DNA of 29,652 bases, taken from Acidobacteriota bacterium (GTDB taxonomy: Bacteria > Acidobacteriota > Vicinamibacteria > Vicinamibacterales > UBA8438). A model generated the notes under the pieces. The model did no database searches. It was not told the DNA's origin and saw only the letters and a list, made by a program, of their open reading frames with translations. The stretch's first letter is position 1; every line of letters begins with the position of its first letter. Both the position numbers and the translations under genes were made by a program. The stretch is from NCBI GenBank assembly GCA_011523485.1, contig WTGR01000812.1, forward strand, positions 1-29,652, read 5' to 3'. This document shows, piece by piece, positions 21,747 through 29,388 of the stretch.

Positions 21747-22742
21747 TCACGCCGCCGCGGACGCGGCGAGGTCGCGCGCCGCGACGGCGGCGCCGAGCAG
21801 GGCCGGATTCGCAAGCCGGATGACGCGTACGGGCAGGGACTTCATCAGTTCCCGCATGGGCCCCTTGTCCCGGAACGCGTGCAGGAACGCCGGAGACGCA
21901 AGCGCGGGCAGGATGTGGGGGGCGATGCCGCCGCCGATGTAGACGCCGGCCGTGGCCAGGGCGCGCAGGCCGAGATTGCCGGCCTCGGCGCCGAGCGCGC
22001 CGGTGAACAGGTCGAGGGCGTCCACGCAGCGCGGGCAGCGGCGTTCGAGCCCCGCCCCGGTGATCCGCCGCGGCAGGTCCCCGGCAGCAGTTGCGTCGCC
22101 GGCGGCCGGGCAGGGATCGCCGCCGTGCAGCCAGGCGTGGATGTGGGTGAGGCCCGGACCGGACAGCACGTGCTCCCAGGAGACGCGGCCGAAGCGCGTG
22201 GTCAACGCGCGCAGCAGGTCGATCTCCACCGGGGTGCGGGCGGCGAAGTCCGTGTGGCCCGGCTCGGCGGCCACGGGCACGAGGCGCCCGTCGACGCGGT
22301 GCAGCAGCGTCTCGCCGAGGCCCGTGCCGGGCGCGATGAGCGCCGCGTTGCCGTCCGCCGCCGGTTGCCCCGGCTGCAGCGTCGTCACCTCGTCGTCCGC
22401 GAGCACGGACACGACGTGGCCCATCGCTTCGAGGTCGTTCAGAAGGCGCACCGCGGGGATCGCGAAGCGCTCGACGATGGCCGCCGCTTCGACGCGCCAC
22501 GGCACGTTGGTGAGATCCGATACGCCGTCGCGCACCGGGCCGGCCACCCCGAGGACGGCGGCGTCGACGGTCGCGCCCGCGGCCCGGCGCTCGAGGAACG
22601 CGGCCAGCAGAGCCTCCAGGCTGTCGTGGTCGAGGGTCGCGACGCGTTCCACGGCAATCGCGTCGGGCCGGCGTTCGCCCGTGGCGTACAACCCGCACAC
22701 CGTCTTGGTTCCACCGACGTCGGCTGCGAGCAGCGTTCCCAT
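21747..22742 (-). CDS. glk: Glucokinase
   Basis: This 331-residue protein shows the bacterial glucokinase pattern: MGTLLAADVGGTKTVCGLY (phosphate-1 loop), LGVAGPVRDGVSDLTNVPW, VRLLNDLEAMGH (catalytic Asp in LND), LIAPGTGLGETLL, AAEPGHTDFAAR (sugar-binding Glu-x-x-His) and VYIGGGIAPHILPAL. CPRCVDAL differs from the zinc-binding ROK form, so it is the Glk type (group A), about the usual 320-330 residues. It makes glucose-6-phosphate from glucose and ATP in the cytoplasm. It is divergent from the BRCT fusion gene, with a 57-bp shared control region. Confidence 0.92.
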   Translation of the reverse strand: MGTLLAADVGGTKTVCGLYATGERRPDAIAVERVATLDHDSLEALLAAFLERRAAGATVDAAVLGVAGPVRDGVSDLTNVPWRVEAAAIVERFAIPAVRLLNDLEAMGHVVSVLADDEVTTLQPGQPAADGNAALIAPGTGLGETLLHRVDGRLVPVAAEPGHTDFAARTPVEIDLLRALTTRFGRVSWEHVLSGPGLTHIHAWLHGGDPCPAAGDATAAGDLPRRITGAGLERRCPRCVDALDLFTGALGAEAGNLGLRALATAGVYIGGGIAPHILPALASPAFLHAFRDKGPMRELMKSLPVRVIRLANPALLGAAVAARDLAASAAA

Positions 22743-22799
22743 GCGTTCATCGCCGGGGCCGGGTACGGCTTGACATTATGATGGAACCGTTCGATCTCC
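22743..22799. promoter_or_regulatory. Divergent control region of glk and the BRCT-MerR-TPR gene
   Basis: The plus strand has TATGAT at 22777-22782, 17 nt before the BRCT gene ATG; a TTGACA at 22770-22775 overlaps this area but is not correctly spaced for it. The minus strand has CATAAT at 22776-22781, 33 nt before the glk ATG. The two -10-like boxes overlap, so polymerase could bind in only one direction at a time. Confidence 0.4.
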
Positions 22800-23927
22800 A
22801 TGACGCACGCTCCCCCGGACGTCCAATCCCCGGCCGGCGGGCCCTTCGCCGGCCACGTCGTGGTGTTCAGCGGACGGCTCGCTTCCGTCGGCCGGCGGGA
22901 AGCGACCCGCGTCGTCGAGCGGCTCGGCGGCCGGACCGCGCCGGAGGTCACCGCGCGCACAACGATGCTCGTCGTCGCGGCGGAGGCGGCAGCAGGCAAG
23001 AGCGGCAAGCTCCGCCGGGCCGAGGAGATCAACGCCCGGACGCCGGGGCAGGTGGACGTCGTGGACGAGCGGGAGTTCTATCGTCTCGGCGGCCTGCAGT
23101 CGGACGAAACGCTGCGCCAGCTCTATCACGGACTGCGCCAGATGCGCGAGCGCTACCCCGACGTCCGGGAGGTTCGCCTGCGCCACCTGGAGAAATGGGG
23201 CCTGGTTCGGCCGGTTGTGCGCACCAGGGCCGATACCTACTACGGCTTCCACGACGTCGGGGTAGTCAAGGGGATCCAGGAGGAGATCGCCCGCGGCGGA
23301 TCGTTTCGCGGCGCGGTGCGCATGCTGCTGGCCGAGCGCGAGGGGCAGTTGGCGCTCGACTTCCGCGAGCTGCACGGCGAGGCGCAGCCGGCCAAGGTAG
23401 TGGCGCTGCCGCGGCCGGATGGTGGTGCGGGCGGTGCGGGGGACCGGTCGCCGGACGTCGCGAAGCGGGCGGCCCTCGCCGCGCAGTTCTTCCGCGAGGG
23501 ATCCGATCTCGACGAACGGCCGGGCGAGGGGCAGGAGCGGGCGCGGATGGCGTACCGCAAGGCGCTGCTGCTCGATCCCGCGCTGGTGCCGGCGCTCGTC
23601 AACCTCGCCAACATCCACTACGCGCGAGACAATCTGGTCGAGGCGCAGGCGCTGTACGAGCGCGCGCTCGCCCTCGACGGCGACTGCTTCGAGGCGGCGT
23701 TCAACCTCGGGAACATCCACCACGACCTCGGACGCTACGGCGACGCGGTGGCCTGCTACCACGACGCCCTGCGGGTGCATGGCGGGTACGCCGACGCGCA
23801 TTTCTATCTGGCCGTCACGCTGGAGAAGATGGGCCGCTCGGCGGCCGCCAAACCGCATTGGCGCACCTACCGCGCGCTGGCCCCCGACGGGGAATGGAGC
23901 GATCTCGCGCGGGAGTTCAGCGAGTAG
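22800..23927 (+). CDS. BRCT - MerR-type HTH - TPR fusion protein
   Basis: This 375-residue protein has three recognisable parts. Residues about 15-95 are a BRCT domain (AGHVVVFSGRLASVGRREAT, VVERLGGRTAPEVTARTTML, VDVVDEREFYRLGG), resembling the DNA ligase type. Residues about 103-180 resemble a MerR winged helix (LRQLYHGL, VRLRHLEKWGLVRPVVRT, YYGFHDVGVVKGIQEEI, FRGAVRML). Residues about 230-370 hold tetratricopeptide repeats (PALVPALVNLANIHYARDNL, EAAFNLGNIHHDLGRYGDAV, AHFYLAVTLEKMGRSAAAKP). BRCT would bind phosphorylated or nicked DNA or a partner protein, the HTH DNA, and the TPRs proteins. The combined role is unknown; a DNA-damage-linked regulator is one possibility. A palindromic repeat begins at its stop codon. 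Confidence 0.85.
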   Translation: MTHAPPDVQSPAGGPFAGHVVVFSGRLASVGRREATRVVERLGGRTAPEVTARTTMLVVAAEAAAGKSGKLRRAEEINARTPGQVDVVDEREFYRLGGLQSDETLRQLYHGLRQMRERYPDVREVRLRHLEKWGLVRPVVRTRADTYYGFHDVGVVKGIQEEIARGGSFRGAVRMLLAEREGQLALDFRELHGEAQPAKVVALPRPDGGAGGAGDRSPDVAKRAALAAQFFREGSDLDERPGEGQERARMAYRKALLLDPALVPALVNLANIHYARDNLVEAQALYERALALDGDCFEAAFNLGNIHHDLGRYGDAVACYHDALRVHGGYADAHFYLAVTLEKMGRSAAAKPHWRTYRALAPDGEWSDLAREFSE

Positions 23928-23990
23928 CGCAGACTCCCAGGCCAGGAGTCTGCGCCGCAGAACGCAACGCAGCGAAGTGCCGCGGCGCAG
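23927..23990. repeat. Dispersed palindromic repeat, copy C
   Basis: GCGCAGACTCC (23927-23937) and GGAGTCTGCGC (23945-23955) form a perfect 11-bp stem with a 7-nt loop, starting at the last base of the BRCT gene stop. Positions 23942-23969 match the 28-bp consensus. CTGCGCCGC (23950-23958) also pairs with GCGGCGCAG (23982-23990), an alternative stem. Between convergent genes this could act as a two-way terminator. The promoter end of the repeat is damaged here (CTGGCC instead of TAGRAT). Confidence 0.7.
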
Positions 23991-24046
23991 GGTCATGGAG
24001 CGGGGGGATGGGCCGCAACGACGAGCCAGCGAGTCGTTTCGGGGCG

Positions 24047-24163
24047 CTAGGAGTCTGCGCCGTGGAACGGATTTTGGCATCATCGACCCCTGTATGTGGT
24101 GGTTGTAAAGCTCCCAAGCCACTACTTATTGGGGCGAAAATTTCCTGCGGCGCAGACTCCTAG
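24047..24163. mobile_element. 117-bp element with perfect 16-bp inverted ends (MITE-like or REPIN-like)
   Basis: CTAGGAGTCTGCGCCG (24047-24062) is repeated inverted and exactly at 24148-24163. The 85-bp interior is visibly richer in A and T than its surroundings and holds an internal hairpin, GTGGTGGTTG (24096-24105) with CAAGCCACTAC (24115-24125). The ends are the same sequence as the dispersed repeat. No transposase is encoded. The right end supplies the TAG stop of the small gene 24160-24426, and no clear target duplication is seen. Confidence 0.6.
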
Positions 24164-24426
24164 TAGTCGAAGTCGTCCAGGTCCGCTTCGTCGCGCTTCC
24201 GGGCCTTGCGCCGTGCCTTGTAGAAGGTGCACTCCGGGCACCAGGCGCGCGGGTTGAAGCCGTTCCGGCCGGCGTAGGGCAGGACCTCGCCGTGCTTGCA
24301 GAACTCCGTGCCGCCGTCCACCTCGTCGTGCCAGCGGCAGGCCCGGAACCGCTGGATCGCGGGATCGTCCGATGCGGGCGCCGGTGCCCCGGCCGCGGAC
24401 GGATCCGGCCCTGAATCGTCGAGCAT
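24160..24426 (-). CDS. Small Cys/His-rich protein, function unknown
   Basis: This 88-residue protein has a disordered N-terminus (SGPDPSAAGAPAPASDD), then FRACRWHDEVDGGTEFCKHG and FNPRAWCPECTFYKARRKAR. Cys and His at CxWH, CxH and CxxC could bind one or two zinc ions. The tail is highly basic then acidic (KARRKARKRDEADLDDFDY). I do not recognise the family. Its stop codon lies in the inverted repeat at 24148-24163, so the original C-terminus may have been changed by insertion of that element. It is downstream of infA (43-bp gap). Confidence 0.7.
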   Translation of the reverse strand: MLDDSGPDPSAAGAPAPASDDPAIQRFRACRWHDEVDGGTEFCKHGEVLPYAGRNGFNPRAWCPECTFYKARRKARKRDEADLDDFDY

Positions 24427-24469
24427 CGCCTGGTTCTTCAGTCCATCAGCGCCGCCCGGGAAGCCGGGC

Positions 24470-24688
24470 TCAGCGCGCGCGGAACGTGATGATCCCGCGG
24501 GCCGGGTCGTACGGGGAGACGCCGACGGTGACCCGGTCGCCGGGGACGACCTTGATGCGGAACCGGCGCATCCGGCCGCTCAACTGGGCCAGCACCTCGT
24601 GGCCGGAATCGCACTGCACGCGGTAGAGACCGCCGCTGTGCACTGCGACGATCGTGCCCTGTACGTCGATGAGGTCGTCTTTCGCCAC
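24470..24688 (-). CDS. infA: Translation initiation factor IF-1
   Basis: This 72-residue protein reads VAKDDLIDVQGTIVAVHSGG, LYRVQCDSGHEVLAQLSGRM and RRFRIKVVPGDRVTVGVSPY, ending GIITFRAR. It is the S1-like OB fold of IF-1, which binds the 30S A site with IF-2 and IF-3 during initiation. The start is GTG at 24688, with AGGA 8 nt upstream and a perfect TATAAT at 24711-24716. A long open frame from the neighbouring broken gene runs into infA in the same frame; this is a consequence of the upstream frameshift and should not be annotated as a fusion. Confidence 0.96.
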   Translation of the reverse strand: MAKDDLIDVQGTIVAVHSGGLYRVQCDSGHEVLAQLSGRMRRFRIKVVPGDRVTVGVSPYDPARGIITFRAR

Positions 24689-24710
24689 GTCGGTTCCTGG
24701 AGCGGGGAAG

Positions 24711-24716
24711 ATTATA
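24711..24716 (-). promoter_or_regulatory. -10 box of infA
   Basis: A perfect TATAAT on the minus strand lies in the gap between the ligase/acyltransferase gene and infA, 22 nt before the GTG start. The hexamer 17 bp upstream (GCGGAC) is a poor -35. Confidence 0.55.
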
Positions 24717-24750
24717 TAGGAGAGGCCGGCCCCGTCCGCGGGCCGCGCGG

Positions 24751-27601
24751 TCACAGCGCCCTGACGGCATCCTCGATCCGCTGCGCGATCGCCGCGAAGT
24801 CGTCGCCTTCCGCGCGGATGGGATCGCCGAACGCGACCCGCACCCGGCCGGGTCTGGCCCAGCGCGCGCCCATCGGCAGAACGCGATCGACCCCGTCGAT
24901 GCGCACCGGCACCACCGGCGCCCGCATCCGCGAGGCGAGCATGCCGACCCCCGGCTGGAATCTGTCGATCCGGCCCGTTTCCCGGCGCCGCCCCTCGGGG
25001 AATATCAGGACCGAGGATCCCTGTCCGAGCAGGCTGCCGAGATGCCGCATCGCCTCGCGCGCGCCCGCCTCGCGCTGCGGGAGAGGAGCCACGTTGAAGC
25101 ACAGCACGCCGAGATAGTACGCGAGGCTGGTGGCGATTCGTTGCGGCCGCGTGTGGTTCTCCGGGTGGAAGTGCGCGGAGAACCACTCGCGAGCCGCGAC
25201 GGTGGCGACCCGGCGGCGGCGCGCCGGCGGCAGCGCGGCCAGAATCACGGGGCCGTCCATCACGCTCTGGTGGTTGGCGGCGTACAGCACCGGATCGCGC
25301 GCGTGGGCGAGCCGGTCGAGGCCCTCGACCCGGATCCAGGCGAAGACCCGGGTGAGGGGCAGCAGGAACGCGGCCTGGGCGAGCCGGCGGATGCCGCGCG
25401 ACGCCGCATGCTGGCTCCACGTGGGAAACGCCATCGGCGTCTCGAAACCCGCGTCCGGCGACGATGCTCGCGCCGCGATCGTGGTCGCCCGTCCCCGCGG
25501 CTCGCCGGCCAGCAACTCGCGCAGGTCGTCCACGTCGGCGAGCCGCACCAGATCCTCTTCGTCGATCGTGCAGTCGAACGCGCGCTCGAGGGCCAGGGCC
25601 AGCTCGATGCGCTCCAGCGATCCGAGCCCCAGCTCCTCGAAGGTGGTGGCGCCGGTGACCTGCCGTCCATGTGCGAAGCGGGCCACCACGTCCTCGACGG
25701 AATCGGCCGTGGCCGCACCCCCCGCTTCGGCCGGCGGCCGCGCGTCGCCGTCCACCCAGCGCTTCAGCTCCCGGCGCTTCAGCTTCTGCGTGCCTTCGGT
25801 TCTGGGCAGCGCAGGACCGGGCCAGACCGAGAACGCGCGGATCCGCTGATGGTCCTCCAACCTGCCGTTGGCGTCCCGGACGGCCGCATCCGGGTCGGCG
25901 TCCGGATGGAGCAGCAACACGGCGTGGACGTGTTCGCGCCCGGCCGACCCGCCGCCGACCACGGCGGCGTCCCGCACGCCGACGCTCTCGCGCACGGCCC
26001 GCTCCACGTCTTCCGGAAAGACGTTCAGTCCGTCCGGCGTGACGATCATCTCCTTCTTGCGCCCCTGGACGGTCAGCCGGCCGTCGGCATCGAGGGCGCC
26101 GACGTCGCCGGTATGGAACCAGCCGTCCCGGAAAGCGGCGGCGGTGGCCTCCGGCGCGTCGTAGTAGCCGCCGGTCACGTTGTCGCCGCGGACGAGGATC
26201 TCTCCGTCGCCGGCAATCCGAACCTCGATGCCGGCAATCGGCCGGCCGACGGATCCGCGCCGGGTCCGGAACGGATGGTTCAGGGTGACGATGGGTGCGG
26301 TCTCGGTCAGGCCGTAGCCCTGGATGACCAGGAACCCCAGCCGTGACCAGAACGCCTCGACCTCCGGATCGAGGGGCGCTGCACCGACGATGAACGACCA
26401 GAACTTGTAGCCGAACAGACGGTGGATCCGGCGGTACCGCCACCAGCGCCGTGCGACGTGCTCGGGCCGCTCGAGCGGGGCGGCGACTTCCGGCGCGAGG
26501 TGCACGACATGGTCGCGCAGCACCTCCAGGATCTTCGGGACGCAGACGAGCACGGACACGCGGCGGCTCCGGATCTGGCGAACGACGTCCGCCGGGTTGT
26601 GGCCGCGCATGAAGATGGTGACTCCTTCCAGCATCGGCGGGATGAAGGTCGCCATGGCCTGGCCGAACATGTGGCTCAGGGGCAGCAGATTCAGGAAGCG
26701 GAGCGGAAAGAAGGGGCGCCCGTACCGGGCGTACTTCCGGATCTCGCGCTCGACCGGCACGATGTTGGCCAGCACGTTCGCGTGCGTGATGCGGACTCCC
26801 TTCGGATCGGCCGTGGCCCCCGACGTGAAGATGATTTCGGCCAGGTCTTCGCGGCTCGGACGGTCCGCGCATGAAGATGGTGACTCCTTCCAGCATCGGC
26901 GGGATGAAGGTCGCCATGGCCTGGCCGAACATGTGGCTCAGGGGCAGCAGATTCAGGAAGCGGAGCGGAAAGAAGGGGCGCCCGTACCGGGCGTACTTCC
27001 GGATCTCGCGCTCGACCGGCACGATGTTGGCCAGCACGTTCGCGTGCGTGATGCGGACTCCCTTCGGATCGGCCGTGGCCCCCGACGTGAAGATGATTTC
27101 GGCCAGGTCTTCGCGGCTCGGACGGTCCGCGGCGTCTCCATCGGCGGCGCTATCGAAGAGGTCGGGCACGGGCGCCTCGGGCGCCGGCGGATCGTGCGCG
27201 GCGCCGCCGCCGAGCAGCTCGTCGAGCGCCCAGGTTTCGACGCCGGAGAGCGGCGGAGGCCGGAGGCCCTCGCCCGCCACGACGAGTCGGGCCGCGACGA
27301 TCCGCACGACGCGCCCGACCAGATCGGGCGACGCGCGCAGGTCGATCGGCACCGCCACCGTCCGGGCGGCCAGGCAGCCCCAGAAGGCGACGATCCACTC
27401 GGCGCGGTTCTCGCCCCACAGCACCACCCGGTCGCCCGGCGCCAGACCGTGCTGGCGGAGCGAGGCCGCGAACCGCCGGGCGGCGCGGCCGATCTCGGCA
27501 TAGGACCAGGTGTAGGTGCGATAGCCGCCGTCGTAGACGAGAAAGGGCCGGTCGGACCGGATGCGATCGTCGAAGAAATCGAGTAACGTCTCCCGGTGCA
27601 T
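24751..27601 (-). pseudogene. Acyl-CoA/ACP synthetase - ACP - acyltransferase fusion, frameshifted by an exact 262-bp tandem duplication
   Basis: Removing one copy of the duplication at 26603-27131 leaves a single 862-codon gene. N-terminal part: an AMP-forming ligase (YRTYTWSYAEIGRAARRF, EIIFTSGATADPKGVRITHA, LNLLPLSHMFGQAMATF, VIQGYGLTETAPIVTLNHPF, GWFHTGDVGALDADGRLTVQ, GRKKEMIVTPDGLNVFPEDV). Middle: a carrier domain with FEELGLGSLERIELALALE, whose Ser could take phosphopantetheine. C-terminal: a PlsC-type acyltransferase with NHQSVMDGPVI (HX4D) and LIFPEGRRRETGRI. It resembles Aas-type fatty-acid recycling enzymes with the domains in the opposite order. As written, the 262-bp insert shifts the frame inside the ligase; a separate ATG at 26775 could start the rest. 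CATAAT ends 6 nt before the first ATG. Confidence 0.85.
26603..27131. repeat. Exact 262-bp tandem duplication
   Basis: Positions 26603-26864 and 26865-27126 are identical by eye, and the following 5 bp (27127-27131, CCGCG) continue the match. CCGCG stands at the left edge, the junction and the right edge, as expected for duplication by slippage or unequal exchange at short homology. 262 is not a multiple of three, so the ligase frame is broken. Identity with no substitutions implies a very recent event or an assembly artefact. Confidence 0.95.
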
Positions 27602-27625
27602 GCGGAGATTATGGCGCCAGCGCCG

Positions 27626-28294
27626 CTAGCGGAAGGAGGCGCCGGCGTTGATGGTCATCTGGGTCATGCGCGGCGAGCCGGGGGCCTCGTCGGTCGGCGG
27701 CAGGGGGCTGATGGCGTAGAAGCGCAGGTCGATGCTGAAGGCGACGCGGTCGTTGAGGAACCAGCGGACTCCGCCGCCGTAGTTGAGCGTGTTGGAGGAC
27801 CGTTGGGCCGGTTCGTCGGCGTCGAGGGGAAAGAGCGAGAGGCGCGACGTTCCGAGCCCGCCGCTCAGGTAGCTCCATCCGTTGCGGCTGCCGAAGTTGA
27901 ACGAGAGCTGGGACGACCGTGCGGAGAAGCGCTTGCGGAGCGTCGGGCCGTCGGGATCGACCGAGAGCTCGCCGGGCTGCTGATCGGCGCTGGACCGGTG
28001 GAAGCTTGCGCCCAGGCCGAAGGTGATTCCGCGCAGTCGGAACACGTACACGTGTCCGCCGACGTCGTAGCCGAGCCCGCGGCCGGGCGTGTCGAGTGGA
28101 GGCAGGTCGCGAGCCGTGGCGAGCTCCACGTTGCGGGGGAACGGAATGAAGGTGCCGCGCACGTCGAACACGTAGCCGCCGACCGGTTCCTCGGGCGGTT
28201 GTGCGCGGGCCGGGACGGAGGTCGCGGGCAGCGATGAGAGCACGCACAGCAGGAGCAGCCAGCCCGTCGCGAGGGGTGAGGACGGCCGAATCAC
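27626..28294 (-). CDS. Outer-membrane beta-barrel protein
   Basis: This 222-residue protein has a signal peptide (LATGWLLLLCVLSSLPATS, cut near ARAQ). The rest is rich in alternating hydrophobic strands with aromatic ends: GYVFDVRGTFIPFPRNVEL, GGHVYVFRLRGITFGLGASF, SSQLSFNFGSRNGWSYLSGG, LNYGGGVRWFLNDRVAFSID, ending MTINAGASFR. This is the style of small outer-membrane porin-like or OmpA-type barrels; the cargo or role is unknown. A GTG start at 28294 fits the signal peptide and lies 7 nt after TATACT (28302-28307), so it may be leaderless. It precedes the ligase gene by 24 nt on the same strand. Confidence 0.82.
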   Translation of the reverse strand: MIRPSSPLATGWLLLLCVLSSLPATSVPARAQPPEEPVGGYVFDVRGTFIPFPRNVELATARDLPPLDTPGRGLGYDVGGHVYVFRLRGITFGLGASFHRSSADQQPGELSVDPDGPTLRKRFSARSSQLSFNFGSRNGWSYLSGGLGTSRLSLFPLDADEPAQRSSNTLNYGGGVRWFLNDRVAFSIDLRFYAISPLPPTDEAPGSPRMTQMTINAGASFR

Positions 28295-28301
28295 GCGGCT
28301 C

Positions 28302-28307
28302 AGTATA
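28302..28307 (-). promoter_or_regulatory. -10 box of the barrel gene, overlapping a divergent -10
   Basis: TATACT on the minus strand ends 7 nt before the GTG start. Read on the plus strand the same bases give TATACG (28304-28309), 25 nt before the GTG of the divergent dehydratase gene, so GTATAC may serve both directions. Confidence 0.5.
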
Positions 28308-28334
28308 CGGCTCAATCGACGGAGCGGCGGGCCG

Positions 28335-29309
28335 GTGAGCGCCCTGGTGGAATCCGCCGCGATCGAGGCGGCCGCGGGTCGGATCCGGGGCGTGGTGCGC
28401 CGTACGCCGCTCGTCGACGCAGCGGACGTCGCCGGGCGTCCGCTCGGGTTCAAGTGCGAGAACCTGCAGGTGGCCGGGGCGTTCAAGATCCGCGGCGCCT
28501 GCAACCTCGTCACGCAGATCGCGTCCGGCTCGGACGTGCGCGGCGTCATCACCTACTCGTCGGGCAACCACGCGCAGGCGGTGGCGTGCGCGGCCCGCGG
28601 GCTCGGGCTGCCGGCGGTGGTCGTCATGCCGGAGACGGCGCCGGCGGTCAAGGTCGAGGGGACGCGGTCGTACGGGGCGGAAGTGCTCTTCGAAGGCACC
28701 ACCTCGGTGCAGCGGCGCCGGCGGGCCGAGGCGCTGGCCGCCGAGCGCGGCCTCACCATGGTGCCGCCGTTCGACCATCCGGAGATCATCGCCGGGCAGG
28801 GCACGGTCGGTCTCGAGATAGTGGCCGATGCGCCGCAGGTCGACACCGTGTACGCGCCCATCGGCGGCGGGGGGCTCATCGCCGGGGTGGCGGCGGCCGT
28901 CAAGCGGGCACGGCCCGCGGCGCGGGTCATCGGCGTGGAGCCGGTGGGCGCGGCGGCCATGGCCCGCTCGGTCGAGGCGGGGGCGCCGGTGACGCTGGAC
29001 AGCGTCGCGAGCATTGCGGACGGCCTCCTGCCGGTGCGGCCGGGAGACCTGACCTTCGCCCACGTCGCGGCGTTCGTGGACGACATCGTGACCGTGGAGG
29101 ACGACGCCATCGTGAGCGCGGTGCGCTGGCTCGCGACGCGGGCGAAGCTCGTGGTCGAGCCGAGCGGCGCCGCCAGCGTCGCCGCGGTGCTCTTCTCCGG
29201 ACGCCGGGACGCCGCCGCGGACGGCGCTACGGTCGCCGTGCTCAGCGGCGGCAACATCGGTCCGGTGAAGCTCGCGGCGCTGCTGCAGGAGGGGGAGCGG
29301 ACGGCGTAG
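28335..29309 (+). CDS. Threonine dehydratase / serine racemase-like PLP enzyme
   Basis: This 324-residue fold-type II PLP enzyme has RRTPLVDAADVAGRPLGFKC, then ENLQVAGAFKIRGACN with the PLP lysine (K51), TYSSGNHAQAVACAARGLGL (phosphate and substrate loop), APIGGGGLIAGVAAAVKR (PLP phosphate cup) and VVEPSGAASVAAVLFSG, and SGGNIG near the end. It probably deaminates threonine or serine to 2-oxo acids. The lack of a C-terminal ACT regulatory domain and the size fit the short, catabolic type or a serine racemase rather than the biosynthetic IlvA. The GTG start at 28335 is used; GGAG lies about 11 nt upstream. Confidence 0.9.
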   Translation: MSALVESAAIEAAAGRIRGVVRRTPLVDAADVAGRPLGFKCENLQVAGAFKIRGACNLVTQIASGSDVRGVITYSSGNHAQAVACAARGLGLPAVVVMPETAPAVKVEGTRSYGAEVLFEGTTSVQRRRRAEALAAERGLTMVPPFDHPEIIAGQGTVGLEIVADAPQVDTVYAPIGGGGLIAGVAAAVKRARPAARVIGVEPVGAAAMARSVEAGAPVTLDSVASIADGLLPVRPGDLTFAHVAAFVDDIVTVEDDAIVSAVRWLATRAKLVVEPSGAASVAAVLFSGRRDAAADGATVAVLSGGNIGPVKLAALLQEGERTA

Positions 29310-29337
29310 CACCGCGACCCGGACGGTCGCGGCGCTA
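29307..29337 (+). terminator. Hairpin after the dehydratase gene
   Basis: CCGCGACC (29312-29319) and GGTCGCGG (29325-29332) pair perfectly around a 5-nt loop; TAGC and GCTA extend the stem after one mismatch and include the stop codon. No T-run follows, so it is a Rho-independent-like stem of uncertain efficiency. It lies between convergent genes. Confidence 0.5.
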
Positions 29338-29388
29338 CCTCGACGGTCGCGTTGGGGAGTCTCGCCGGCGCGAAGCGCCCGCTATGCG

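Noticed and set aside
24470..27601. A single 1,043-residue protein joining the ligase to IF-1
   Set aside because: The middle is shadow sequence after the frameshift; infA has its own GTG, ribosome site and perfect -10 box.
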